16,845 nt of DNA from Rhodococcus sp. (in: high G+C Gram-positive bacteria) (GCA_012515885.1 JAAYXN010000176.1:1-16845), one strand, 5' to 3'; shown: positions 6,751 through 13,439, numbered from the stretch's first letter. Translations and numbers: made by a program. The notes: generated by a model not told the origin, from the sequence alone.

Positions 6751-7464
6751 TCACTCGCGTGGCGGGAGGATGTCCGTCTGGGCAGGTACTTCATCCTGCT
6801 TGAACACACCGACCGGGCAGCTCACGCCCGTAGCGTGGACGGGGCAGTAGCCGCCGGGATTCTTCGCCAGATACTGCTGGTGATATTCCTCGGCGTAATA
6901 GAACTGGGTCAGTGGGGCAATCTCGGTAGTGACCTTGCCGTAGCCCGCATCCGCCAGCCGGTTACCGAACACTTCGGCGGTAGCTTCGGCCGTCTCAATC
7001 TGGCTTTCATCGAACGTGTAGATCGCCGACCGATACTGCGTGCCCTGATCGTTGCCCTGACGCATCCCCTGCGTCGGATCATGGTTTTCCCAAAACTGTT
7101 GCAGGATCTGCTCATACGAGATCACCGCCGGGTCAAAAACGACAAGAACCGCTTCGGTGTGACCGGTCAGACCCGAACACACTTCCTCATACGTGGGGTT
7201 AGGGGTGTAGCCGCCCGCATACCCCGCTGCCGTCGAATAGACGCCGTTTAAGCGCCAAAACTCTTGCTCAGCGCCCCAGAAGCATCCCATGCCGACAACA
7301 GCCTGCTGCATCCCTTCAGGAAAGGGAGGGGTGAGGCTGTGGCCGTTGACGTAATGATGCTCAGGAACCGGCATCGGCTGATCACGGCCCGGCAGAGCCT
7401 GATCGGCCGTGACCATTGCGGACTTAGCGGCTGCGCGCCCGAGAAGCTCGTCGTACCAACCCAT
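6751..7464 (-). CDS. msrA: Peptide-methionine (S)-S-oxide reductase MsrA
   Basis: Repairs oxidised methionine (S epimer) in proteins and free methionine, using thioredoxin as electron donor. Length is 237 aa, of the long E. coli-like type. The catalytic motif GCFWGAE gives nucleophile Cys61, and the resolving cysteines are Cys207 and Cys216 in GGYCPVHATGVSCPVG. The N-terminal section DQALPGRDQPMPVPEHHYVNGHS matches the extension of E. coli MsrA. Start ATG 7462-7464 (MGWYDELL) overlaps the end of the acyltransferase gene by 41 nt. ATG 7414-7416 would leave a 7 nt gap instead and keep the conserved ALPGR section, so the start is not certain. The neighbouring sodA and ferritin suit an oxidative-stress role. 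A strong hairpin follows the stop. Confidence 0.95.
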   Translation of the reverse strand: MGWYDELLGRAAAKSAMVTADQALPGRDQPMPVPEHHYVNGHSLTPPFPEGMQQAVVGMGCFWGAEQEFWRLNGVYSTAAGYAGGYTPNPTYEEVCSGLTGHTEAVLVVFDPAVISYEQILQQFWENHDPTQGMRQGNDQGTQYRSAIYTFDESQIETAEATAEVFGNRLADAGYGKVTTEIAPLTQFYYAEEYHQQYLAKNPGGYCPVHATGVSCPVGVFKQDEVPAQTDILPPRE

Positions 7465-8662
7465 GCCTCGATGCTACGCGCGCTCCATGAGTGTGACCGC
7501 CGTGGCGATCAGCGCGCCGAGACGGCGACGGCGCGGTAGTGGGCGCTGGAGGCTTCTCTGTGGTTCGCGACCCCGGACCGCGTGCCGACAGCCACCGAGT
7601 AGCGGGGATTTCCACCCACCGATACATCACGTCAGCGACGACGGCGGTGACCAACAAGAACGCGATGACCGCGCCGGTCGGGCCAACAAAACCCACCGTG
7701 TTCTCGTACACGCGGTACAGGACCAGCGTGTGGATGAGGTAGATCGCGAAGCTGCGCTGCGACGTCCACTTCACCAGCGCCCACCGCGTCGCCGGACCCT
7801 GGTAACGACCAATGAGGACCACTGCCGCCGCAACGACAGCGATCGTCCACAGGTACCGCGAACCGGCCCAGAACACACGGTAGTCGGTGGCCAAAACGAT
7901 CACACCGACCTGCGCGAGCCCCGCCACCACCAGCCACCGTCGCTCCGCGAGACCTGCGAAACCGAGATAAATGACCTGGCCGAGGAACACCACCGGCAGC
8001 GTCGCAGCCACCCGAGACAGCATCGGCACGGTGTACGGCTGGGATACGTACAGGTTGTAGAACAGCACCAGCGCACACAGCGCCGCACCAGCAATCGGCA
8101 TCGCGATCGGCGCGGTCCGCAGCACCGGACGGAAACCGATACACAGCAGATAGAACGAGATCTGCACGACAAGCGTCCACGTCACACCCAGCACAACGAC
8201 CTGCGGTTTCAGGAAGAAGCCACCGAAGAAGAAACTGAGCGCCGCTTCACTGTTGCTGATCGTGTCGTGGCCGCTGAACATGCCGTTGATACCGAATTTG
8301 ACCAGCAACACCGCGGCCAAAATCGCCACCCAAAACGCCGGCATAATCCGGGCCAGCCGGTGATACAGAAACTTGCCTGGTGTTTGTCGAATCGCCGAAC
8401 GGGTAATAAGTGCCCCAGTGAGCATCATGAACACCGCGACACCCAAAAACGACAGGTGATGATTGAGCCCACCGTGCACAACGAACACTTCGTGAACGAG
8501 GTCCAGGCCCCACCAGCCGGTGCCAATGTCGTCGAGCACATAGAAGGAGATATGCGAGTACAGCACCGCAATGACGGCCAGGAACCGCAGCAGATCCGCA
8601 CCCGTCAGTTCCACTCGCGGCGCCTCGGCGCGCGAGTTGGTAACCGGGATAAATGCGGACAC
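7424..8662 (-). CDS. Acyltransferase 3 family membrane protein (OafA/YrhL-like)
   Basis: 412 aa integral membrane protein of the acyltransferase-3 family, which transfers acyl groups (often acetyl or succinyl) onto envelope glycans or lipids. The N-terminal helix carries the R-x10-H signature: Arg26 and His37 in LTGADLLRFLAVIAVLYSHIS. About ten hydrophobic segments follow, ending with the typical SFAIYLIHTLVLY. The last ~55 residues are a Pro/Arg/His-rich soluble tail with no SGNH domain, overlapping the msrA start. It starts at ATG 8660-8662. It lies upstream of msrA on the same strand and divergent from sodA. A DtxR/IdeR-like palindrome (8675-8689) sits 13 bp upstream of the start codon. 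Acyl donor and acceptor cannot be told from sequence. Confidence 0.88.
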   Translation of the reverse strand: MSAFIPVTNSRAEAPRVELTGADLLRFLAVIAVLYSHISFYVLDDIGTGWWGLDLVHEVFVVHGGLNHHLSFLGVAVFMMLTGALITRSAIRQTPGKFLYHRLARIMPAFWVAILAAVLLVKFGINGMFSGHDTISNSEAALSFFFGGFFLKPQVVVLGVTWTLVVQISFYLLCIGFRPVLRTAPIAMPIAGAALCALVLFYNLYVSQPYTVPMLSRVAATLPVVFLGQVIYLGFAGLAERRWLVVAGLAQVGVIVLATDYRVFWAGSRYLWTIAVVAAAVVLIGRYQGPATRWALVKWTSQRSFAIYLIHTLVLYRVYENTVGFVGPTGAVIAFLLVTAVVADVMYRWVEIPATRWLSARGPGSRTTEKPPAPTTAPSPSRRADRHGGHTHGARVASRHGLVRRASRARSR

Positions 8663-8674
8663 CGAGTGATCTTA

Positions 8675-8689
8675 AGGTTTCGTTAACCT
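8675..8689. promoter_or_regulatory. Possible DtxR/IdeR-like iron box
   Basis: AGGTT (8675-8679), TCGTT, AACCT (8685-8689) reproduces the half-sites and 5 bp spacing of the IdeR/DtxR core AGGTTAGGCTAACCT. The 19 bp consensus is matched at 13 positions, and the flanks and centre differ. It lies 13 bp upstream of the acyltransferase start and 139 bp upstream of sodA. The match is suggestive only. Confidence 0.35.
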
Positions 8690-8718
8690 GTGAGCCGAAT
8701 TGCGGCACGCCCCAGATC

Positions 8719-8730
8719 ACCGGTACCGGT
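8719..8730. promoter_or_regulatory. Perfect 12 bp palindrome in the sodA upstream region
   Basis: ACCGGTACCGGT is its own reverse complement. It lies about 100 bp upstream of the sodA start codon in the 165 bp divergent region. It may be an operator; no regulator family is recognised. Weaker inverted repeats follow at 8760-8779 (GATGCA/TGCATC) and 8797-8810 (GAGCC/GGCTC), the latter just before the ribosome-binding site. Confidence 0.4.
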
Positions 8731-8827
8731 TGCGAAGGGTGTACCAATGTACTTGGGTGGATGCATAAGCGAGTGCATCAACACTGCATGAAAATAGAGC
8801 CGAACGGCTCAAACAGAAGGGACCCTT

Positions 8828-9451
8828 GTGGCTGTCTACGAACTTCCGGAACTTCCCTACGATTACGCAGCTCTTGAGCCGCACATCTCGGCCAAGATCA
8901 TGGAGCTGCACCACGATAAGCACCACGCTGCCTACGTTGCTGGCGCGAACGCAGCCCTTGAGGGCCTCGCTGCCGCTCGTGAAGACGGCTCCATCGACAC
9001 CAAGGCTCCGGCCCTGTCACGTGCGCTGGCCTTCCACCTCGGTGGCCACACCAACCACTCGATTTTCTGGCAGAACCTGTCCCCCAACGGTGGCGGCAAC
9101 CCGGAAGGTGAGCTCGCAGCGGCAATCGACGACCAGTTCGGTTCGTTCGACAAGTTCCGTGCGCACTTCACCGCCGTTGCGATGACGCTGCAGGGTTCGG
9201 GTTGGGCTCTGCTCGGCTACGACACGATCGGTCAGCGTCTGGTCATCGAGCAGCTCACCGACCAGAACGGCAACATCTCTGCCGCGATCATCCCCGTCGT
9301 CATGCTCGACATGTGGGAGCACGCCTTCTACCTCGACTACCAGAACGTCAAGGGCGACTACGTCAAGGCGTGGTGGAACATCGTGAACTGGGAGGATGCC
9401 GGTCAGCGCTTCGACCGTGCCCGCACCCAAGGCAACGGCCTCCTCGGCTAA
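8828..9451 (+). CDS. sodA: Superoxide dismutase, Fe/Mn family, probably Mn type
   Basis: Converts superoxide to hydrogen peroxide and oxygen. 207 aa, full length for the family. Metal ligands are His28 (MELHHDKHHA), His77 (GGHTNHSIFW), Asp161 and His165 (DMWEHAFY). Gln146 (TDQNGN) lies 15 residues before Asp161, the place held by Gln in Mn-SODs and by His145 in the M. tuberculosis Fe enzyme, so Mn preference is likely. Start is GTG 8828-8830, preceded by AGAAGGGA (8815-8822) at 5 nt. It has no signal peptide. Upstream region holds a possible iron box and a 12 bp palindrome. The stop TAA is the first codon of a 22 bp tandem repeat. msrA and a riboswitch-controlled Mn exporter lie nearby, which fits a Mn/oxidative-stress neighbourhood. 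Confidence 0.97.
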   Translation: MAVYELPELPYDYAALEPHISAKIMELHHDKHHAAYVAGANAALEGLAAAREDGSIDTKAPALSRALAFHLGGHTNHSIFWQNLSPNGGGNPEGELAAAIDDQFGSFDKFRAHFTAVAMTLQGSGWALLGYDTIGQRLVIEQLTDQNGNISAAIIPVVMLDMWEHAFYLDYQNVKGDYVKAWWNIVNWEDAGQRFDRARTQGNGLLG

Positions 9452-9492
9452 ACCTCGCTCTACGCACAACTAAATCTCGCTCTACGCGCGGC
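9449..9492 (+). repeat. 22 bp tandem duplication that includes the sodA stop codon
   Basis: Copy 1 at 9449-9470 and copy 2 at 9471-9492 match at 18 of 22 positions, sharing CTCGCTCTACGC (9454-9465 and 9476-9487). Each begins with TAA. The second TAA is in a different frame from the true stop. Confidence 0.8.
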
Positions 9493-9495
9493 GGC

Positions 9496-9521
9496 GCCTG
9501 CGAACATATTCGTTCGCAGGC
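9496..9521. terminator. Bidirectional terminator hairpin between sodA and the Pip-like gene
   Basis: GCCTGCGAAC (9496-9505), loop ATATTC, GTTCGCAGGC (9512-9521) is a perfect 10 bp stem midway between convergent stop codons at 9451 and 9567. No strong T tract is visible on either side. Confidence 0.75.
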
Positions 9522-9524
9522 ACC

Positions 9525-9572
9525 GTTGTGTGTCTCAGCCGTTGTGTGTCTCAGGCGTTGTGTATCTCAGGC
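9525..9572 (-). repeat. Three 16 bp tandem repeats that include the Pip-like gene stop codon
   Basis: Units 9525-9540, 9541-9556 and 9557-9572 (GTTGTGTGTCTCAGGC and near-identical forms) each hold a TGA on the minus strand, at 9569-9567, 9553-9551 and 9537-9535. Because 16 is not a multiple of three, TGA occurs in all three frames. Confidence 0.9.
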
Positions 9573-10880
9573 GCGTGGACGACGCAGCGCCAAGACGGCG
9601 ACGGCAATGGCGAGGGCAATCGTGGTGCCCGCGAGGACCCACATGACCCGCTGCGGGGTCACAGCCGAGACGAAGGAAGTGTCCGCACTGCTCGCGGTGA
9701 GCGTGACGGGTGCGGACAGCGTCGCCGACAGTTCACTTTGCTGGCCTGCTGAACGCGCGGGCAGCTCCGCCATCCCCTCTCCCAATCCGTTCGCGACCTG
9801 ACCGGACAGGCTGCTCAACTGTGCGAACCCGGTCGTGATTTGTTCGGTGATGTTGGCCAGCATTTCCGGCGCCTGATCGGCGATTGGGCCGATACCGGCA
9901 TCGAGTTGCTGCGCCGCGGAACTGAGCTGTGCTGACGCATCAGAAACAGTGGTCATCGCGCCGCGCACAACGTCACCGAGCCCGTCCGATTCACTGACCG
10001 TTCCCCCGAGCATCGTCGGCAACTGCGCCAACTGGGTAGAGACGGCGCGCAGATCAGCGCTGGTTTTCTGCAGCGATTGCGCCGCTGCGGGATCGACGAC
10101 GGTCAGTGCCGGGCTCACCCGGTCGAGAGTGTCGGCAGCGGTGTTCGCCCGCGTCATCACGTCACCGAGAGTGAGGTTCAGCGCGTCTAAGCCGGTCGCG
10201 GCCTCCTCTGCTGGCCCGCTGACCTGTGTCACTGCACCGGACACGGTCTGTGAGACGTCGAGAAGTTCGGTGGCGCCGGAGCGTGCTGTTTCGAGCAGCG
10301 GCAAAATTTCGTCGGCAGTGCCGGTCAATCCGGAGACCTGTTCCGATGCCGCAAGCGTGCCCGCATTGAGGAGCCCGGCCGCGAAGCTGGCCTGCTGGAA
10401 CTTCGCGCGTGCGGTCGCGGTGTCCGCGAGCAACGCTCCAATACCTTCAGCTCCCACGCGGGCGGTCAGGAGCGAAGACAGCTCGGCAGAAGCGGCCGGG
10501 TCGTCGACATGCATCGTGATGTCGAGTGCCGCGCGACGCGGCGTCGACCCCCACAGTGACGCGACAGATTCGCTGAAGTCTTCCGGGATCGTCACGGTGG
10601 CGGTGGCGTCGTCACCGGTGGAAACCACTGTCCAACCCAGTTCGCTATCGGCGCCTAACGTGGCGGCGAGCGCCTGGCCTGCCTCAAGTTTTTCGCCGTC
10701 AACCGTCCACCCCGCGTCGTGATTGACGAGTGCGACGGTGCGCTGCGGCGCCGATTCGGCACCGGCGAGGGCCACCGCGGTGACCGCAACCAGACCGGCA
10801 ATCAGGGCACCGACAAGTATCCAGGTTCCGCCGATCCTCGTGCGGCGAGCGGGCAGGTCAGAGGCGAAAGTGGAGGCCAT
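9567..10880 (-). CDS. Short YhgE/Pip-like membrane protein
   Basis: 437 aa from ATG 10878-10880; GTG 10923-10925 would add 15 residues, and neither start has a clear Shine-Dalgarno. One membrane segment lies near residues 19-40. The next part, RTVALVNHDAGWTVDGEKLEAGQALAATL in outline, resembles the N-terminal domain of YhgE/Pip (phage infection protein) membrane proteins. A long extracytoplasmic region of about 350 residues follows, rich in Ala/Ser/Thr/Gln with heptad-like helical character. It ends with one hydrophobic helix (MWVLAGTTIALAIAVAVLAL) and a basic RRPRA tail. Canonical Pip proteins are longer with a multi-helix ABC-2-like C-terminal part, which is missing here, so this is a two-helix variant. 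It may be an envelope-spanning scaffold. Function unknown; family call is moderate. Confidence 0.72.
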   Translation of the reverse strand: MASTFASDLPARRTRIGGTWILVGALIAGLVAVTAVALAGAESAPQRTVALVNHDAGWTVDGEKLEAGQALAATLGADSELGWTVVSTGDDATATVTIPEDFSESVASLWGSTPRRAALDITMHVDDPAASAELSSLLTARVGAEGIGALLADTATARAKFQQASFAAGLLNAGTLAASEQVSGLTGTADEILPLLETARSGATELLDVSQTVSGAVTQVSGPAEEAATGLDALNLTLGDVMTRANTAADTLDRVSPALTVVDPAAAQSLQKTSADLRAVSTQLAQLPTMLGGTVSESDGLGDVVRGAMTTVSDASAQLSSAAQQLDAGIGPIADQAPEMLANITEQITTGFAQLSSLSGQVANGLGEGMAELPARSAGQQSELSATLSAPVTLTASSADTSFVSAVTPQRVMWVLAGTTIALAIAVAVLALRRPRA

Positions 10881-11042
10881 GGGTGGTGAGGCTAAAGCAG
10901 CGCCGTGACGGGGTACTGAGACCACGATGTGACCACTCTAAGAATCGGACGTCGCGCCCCAACATTTCAGTTCCGGTACACCGTTCAACATTTTAGGGGA
11001 GCCGAAACTTTTCGATTCGAATCTCCAAACTTATTGTCTCCG

Positions 11043-11071
11043 TTGCGAATTCGCAATTCGATGCGTAACGT
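11043..11071 (+). promoter_or_regulatory. Candidate promoter for the manganese riboswitch transcript
   Basis: TTGCGA (11043-11048) and TAACGT (11066-11071) are separated by 17 bp, placing a start site near 11078, just before the aptamer begins at 11081. The matches to the consensus are modest (4/6 and 3/6). A 10 bp palindrome GCGAATTCGC (11045-11054) overlaps the -35 box, and another, GATTCGAATC, is at 11014-11023. Confidence 0.4.
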
Positions 11072-11080
11072 GGATTGCAT

Positions 11081-11190
11081 CGAAGGGGAGTAGCCCCCCA
11101 ATTGCCGATGTCGACACACTGGCCCGCCAATCGGGCCCGGCGCGGCAAACCGACAGTCGCGACTAAGCGCTTCGGTGGGCGAGACCTTCG
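11081..11190 (+). ncRNA. yybP-ykoY manganese riboswitch aptamer
   Basis: Mn(II)-sensing RNA in the leader of the GDT1-family exporter gene. The two hallmark loops are present: GGGGAGTAGC at 11085-11094 and GGGCGAGACC at 11177-11186. They are closed by a P1 stem, CGAAGG (11081-11086) with CCTTCG (11185-11190). The arm between the loops is GC-rich and can fold into internal stems. In this riboswitch family Mn(II) binding turns on export genes such as mntP and alx. Context (a Mn exporter directly downstream) agrees. Confidence 0.92.
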
Positions 11191-11217
11191 GCCGGTAAAC
11201 GCACCTCGCGTTCACCT

Positions 11218-11263
11218 GGTCCGGAGGCGATCTCACCCCATCCTCCGACCATCTGGGAGGAGG
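11218..11263 (+). promoter_or_regulatory. Riboswitch expression platform with alternative Shine-Dalgarno pairing
   Basis: The Shine-Dalgarno is GGGAGGAGG (11255-11263), 6 nt before the ATG. TCCTCC (11241-11246) can pair with GGAGGA (11256-11261) and hide it. Alternatively CCTCCGACC (11242-11250) pairs with GGT-C-CGGAGG (11218-11227, one bulged C), leaving the Shine-Dalgarno free. The two structures exclude each other, which suggests control of translation initiation rather than transcription termination. A further 5 bp hairpin lies at 11198-11212. Confidence 0.65.
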
Positions 11264-11269
11264 AAACGC

Positions 11270-11992
11270 ATGCTCGCTGCCTTAATGGTCAGCTTCGCCG
11301 TCATCTTTATCGCCGAACTGGGCGATAAGTCCCAGCTCATGGCCATGACGTTCGCGCTGCGCTACCGCTGGTGGGTGGTCATTTCCGCGATCGCCGTCGC
11401 CACCAGCCTGGTGCACCTACTGTCGGTCGCTCTCGGGCACGTCCTGGGCGTCGCGCTTCCCACCACGCTGATCGCCATCATCGGCGGTATCGCGTTCATC
11501 TTTTTCGGTCTGTGGACGCTGCGCGGCGACACCCTCAACGACGAAGAAGCCAGCCGCGCAAAGGTAGCCACCCGCTCCGCGTTTGTCGCCGTCACCGTCG
11601 CGTTCATCCTCGCCGAACTCGGCGACAAGACGATGCTCGCCACCATCACCCTCGCCACCGACCACGACGCCATCGGCGTATGGATCGGCTCAACCATCGG
11701 CATGGTGGCCGCCGACGCCCTCGCCATCGTGGTCGGCGCCGTACTCGGCAAGCACCTGCCAGAACTCACGATCCGCTTAGGCGCGGCCGTCCTGTTCTTC
11801 GTTTTCGGTGTGTGGTTGCTGCTCGACGCTCTGGTGCCGGACAGTCCCGCCGGACTGATCGGCGGCGCCGTCACCCTGGCGGTAGGGACTGGTGCTGCGG
11901 TGTGGTGGAGCCGTCAACAAACTCGGCAGCAACAGCTTGCACCCGCTCCGCGTCCTCAGGAACCAACCCGATCCGCGTCCGTCGGTCAATAA
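11270..11992 (+). CDS. GDT1/TMEM165 family (UPF0016) manganese exporter
   Basis: 240 aa membrane protein that exports Mn(II), and in some relatives Ca(II), across the cytoplasmic membrane. It has two homologous halves, each with the family signature E-x-G-D-K-[ST]: ELGDKS (residues 16-21) and ELGDKT (116-121). Six or so hydrophobic segments are visible, with a charged loop (RGDTLNDEEASRAK, about 85-98) between the halves. The C-terminal ~35 residues are hydrophilic, Gln/Pro/Arg-rich. The frame is open back to 11075, but that part is the riboswitch. ATG 11270-11272 is chosen because GGGAGGAGG precedes it by 6 nt. It is expected to be induced by Mn through the yybP-ykoY element. Its last 122 nt overlap the 3' end of glpD on the other strand. 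Confidence 0.95.
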   Translation: MLAALMVSFAVIFIAELGDKSQLMAMTFALRYRWWVVISAIAVATSLVHLLSVALGHVLGVALPTTLIAIIGGIAFIFFGLWTLRGDTLNDEEASRAKVATRSAFVAVTVAFILAELGDKTMLATITLATDHDAIGVWIGSTIGMVAADALAIVVGAVLGKHLPELTIRLGAAVLFFVFGVWLLLDALVPDSPAGLIGGAVTLAVGTGAAVWWSRQQTRQQQLAPAPRPQEPTRSASVGQ

Positions 11993-13439
11993 TGTCGCTG
12001 CTGTTCAACGCACCCTCATGGGTGACCGCGAACTCAAACTCCGCGCGCGTGACGTCGATGCCGTCAGCCACCTGGTCTGCGGGTCGTGAACACGTCGCCA
12101 ACTCGAAAACGATGCGCGCTTCACTGCCGTAGCGGGCGATCAGTGACGGCGGCAACCCGTCCGTGACGGCAGGCGAGTCCGCACCAACCAGCGGCAAGTC
12201 CCGGGTACGGCACGGGCGGGCAGAGATGCCGCGCAGCCGCAGCGCCTGATCGAGCGTGTCCTGCGCCATGTACCGGTATTCGGTGAGCTTGCCGCCGACC
12301 ACGGTGATCAGACCGTTCGGCGCTTCCAGCACAGCATGATCGCGAGAAACGTCAGCAGTGTGACCCGATCCGGTATCAATCAACGGCCGCAGACCCGCGA
12401 ACGCGCCCCGCACATCCGCGCGGCTCACCTGAACATCAAGCGCGGTGTTAATGGTGTCGAGAAGGAACGCGATTTCCGACTCACTGGGTTCAGGTTCATC
12501 CGGGATGGGGCCGGGCGCCTCCTCATCGGTCAAACCGAGATACACGCGCCCCAACTGCTCCGGCATCACAAACACGAACCGGTTCGTGGTTCCCGGGATG
12601 GGCACCGTCAACGCCGCAGTGGGGTTGCCGAACGTCTCAGCGTCAAAGACAAGGTGAGTACCGCGGCTAGGCCGCAACGCAATCGAGGCATCGACCTCCC
12701 CCGCCCACACACCGGTCGCGTTGATAACCGTCTTCGCCGCGAGAGTGAAAGAGTCGCCAGTCAACTCATCCGTTAGGTGCACCGACGTCCCCGTCGCATC
12801 CGAAGCGCGCACACGCGTCAGAATCTTCGCGCCCTGCGCCGCCGCGGTACGAGCAACCGCAACCACCAACCGGGCGTCATCAATCAACTGACCGTCATAG
12901 TTGACGTAACCGCCATCAAGACCTTCCCGACGCACCGTCGGCGACAGCGAAATCACGGTAGCCGCGTCCACGCGACGAGCCGACGGCAACACAGAACGCG
13001 GCGTACGGGCCGCGACCCGCAACACTCCACCAGCGAGGAAACCGAACCGGACCAGCGCCCGATCGAAACGTCCCATCCCCGGCAGCAACGGCACCAACTG
13101 CGCCAACGGCCGCACCAAATGCGGCGCGGTGCGGGTCATGAGGATTCCGCGTTCCACTGCACTTCGATGTGCGATACCGACGTTTCCGCTGGCCAAATAC
13201 CGCAGACCGCCGTGCACCAATTTCGAACTCCACCGGCTGGTACCGAACGCAAGATCCTGTGCTTCCACCAGCACCGTGTTCAACCCACGTGATGCAGCGT
13301 CGAGAGCGATGCCCACACCCGTAATGCCGCCGCCGATAACGACGACGTCCACCGAAGTCTGCCCGTCAGCTAACTCGGCAAGTTCACGTGATCGTCGAGC
13401 ACCGTTGAGCGCCGTCGGTGACGACGGTGAGGTTGTCAT
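11871..13439 (-). CDS. glpD: FAD-dependent glycerol-3-phosphate dehydrogenase
   Basis: Oxidises sn-glycerol-3-phosphate to dihydroxyacetone phosphate and passes electrons to the quinone pool at the inner face of the membrane. 522 aa, usual length. FAD-binding Rossmann motif VVVIGGGITG is at 32-41, followed by GLNTVLVEAQDLAFGTS and SSKLVHGGLRYL (71-82), both standard for GlpD. Later blocks include GGYVNYDGQLIDDARL, RPSRGTHLV and VVGGKLTEYRYMAQ. The C-terminal cap carries DRRTRIGL. ATG 13437-13439 overlaps the tetR stop (ATGA, 13436-13439), so tetR and glpD are probably translationally coupled. The order glpD-tetR-divergent flavoprotein-kinase matches M. tuberculosis Rv2249c-Rv2252. The 3' end overlaps the Mn exporter gene by 122 nt antisense. 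Confidence 0.95.
   Translation of the reverse strand: MTTSPSSPTALNGARRSRELAELADGQTSVDVVVIGGGITGVGIALDAASRGLNTVLVEAQDLAFGTSRWSSKLVHGGLRYLASGNVGIAHRSAVERGILMTRTAPHLVRPLAQLVPLLPGMGRFDRALVRFGFLAGGVLRVAARTPRSVLPSARRVDAATVISLSPTVRREGLDGGYVNYDGQLIDDARLVVAVARTAAAQGAKILTRVRASDATGTSVHLTDELTGDSFTLAAKTVINATGVWAGEVDASIALRPSRGTHLVFDAETFGNPTAALTVPIPGTTNRFVFVMPEQLGRVYLGLTDEEAPGPIPDEPEPSESEIAFLLDTINTALDVQVSRADVRGAFAGLRPLIDTGSGHTADVSRDHAVLEAPNGLITVVGGKLTEYRYMAQDTLDQALRLRGISARPCRTRDLPLVGADSPAVTDGLPPSLIARYGSEARIVFELATCSRPADQVADGIDVTRAEFEFAVTHEGALNSSDIIDRRTRIGLVPEDAERVQAVAAEFVDGSTTPQHQSLPPG

Noticed and set aside
6651..6809. 53-residue N-terminal extension of SppA as a signal peptide
   Set aside because: Overlaps the 3' end of msrA and the post-msrA hairpin. 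The Cys/Ala-rich stretch lacks a clean n-h-c signal peptide pattern.
7409..8686. 425-residue open frame on the plus strand
   Set aside because: Exactly antisense to the acyltransferase gene, very rich in Arg/His/Gln/Thr, no domain. The minus-strand membrane protein explains the open frame.
11075..11269. 65-residue N-terminal extension of the Mn exporter
   Set aside because: This stretch is the yybP-ykoY aptamer and expression platform, and a strong Shine-Dalgarno precedes ATG 11270.
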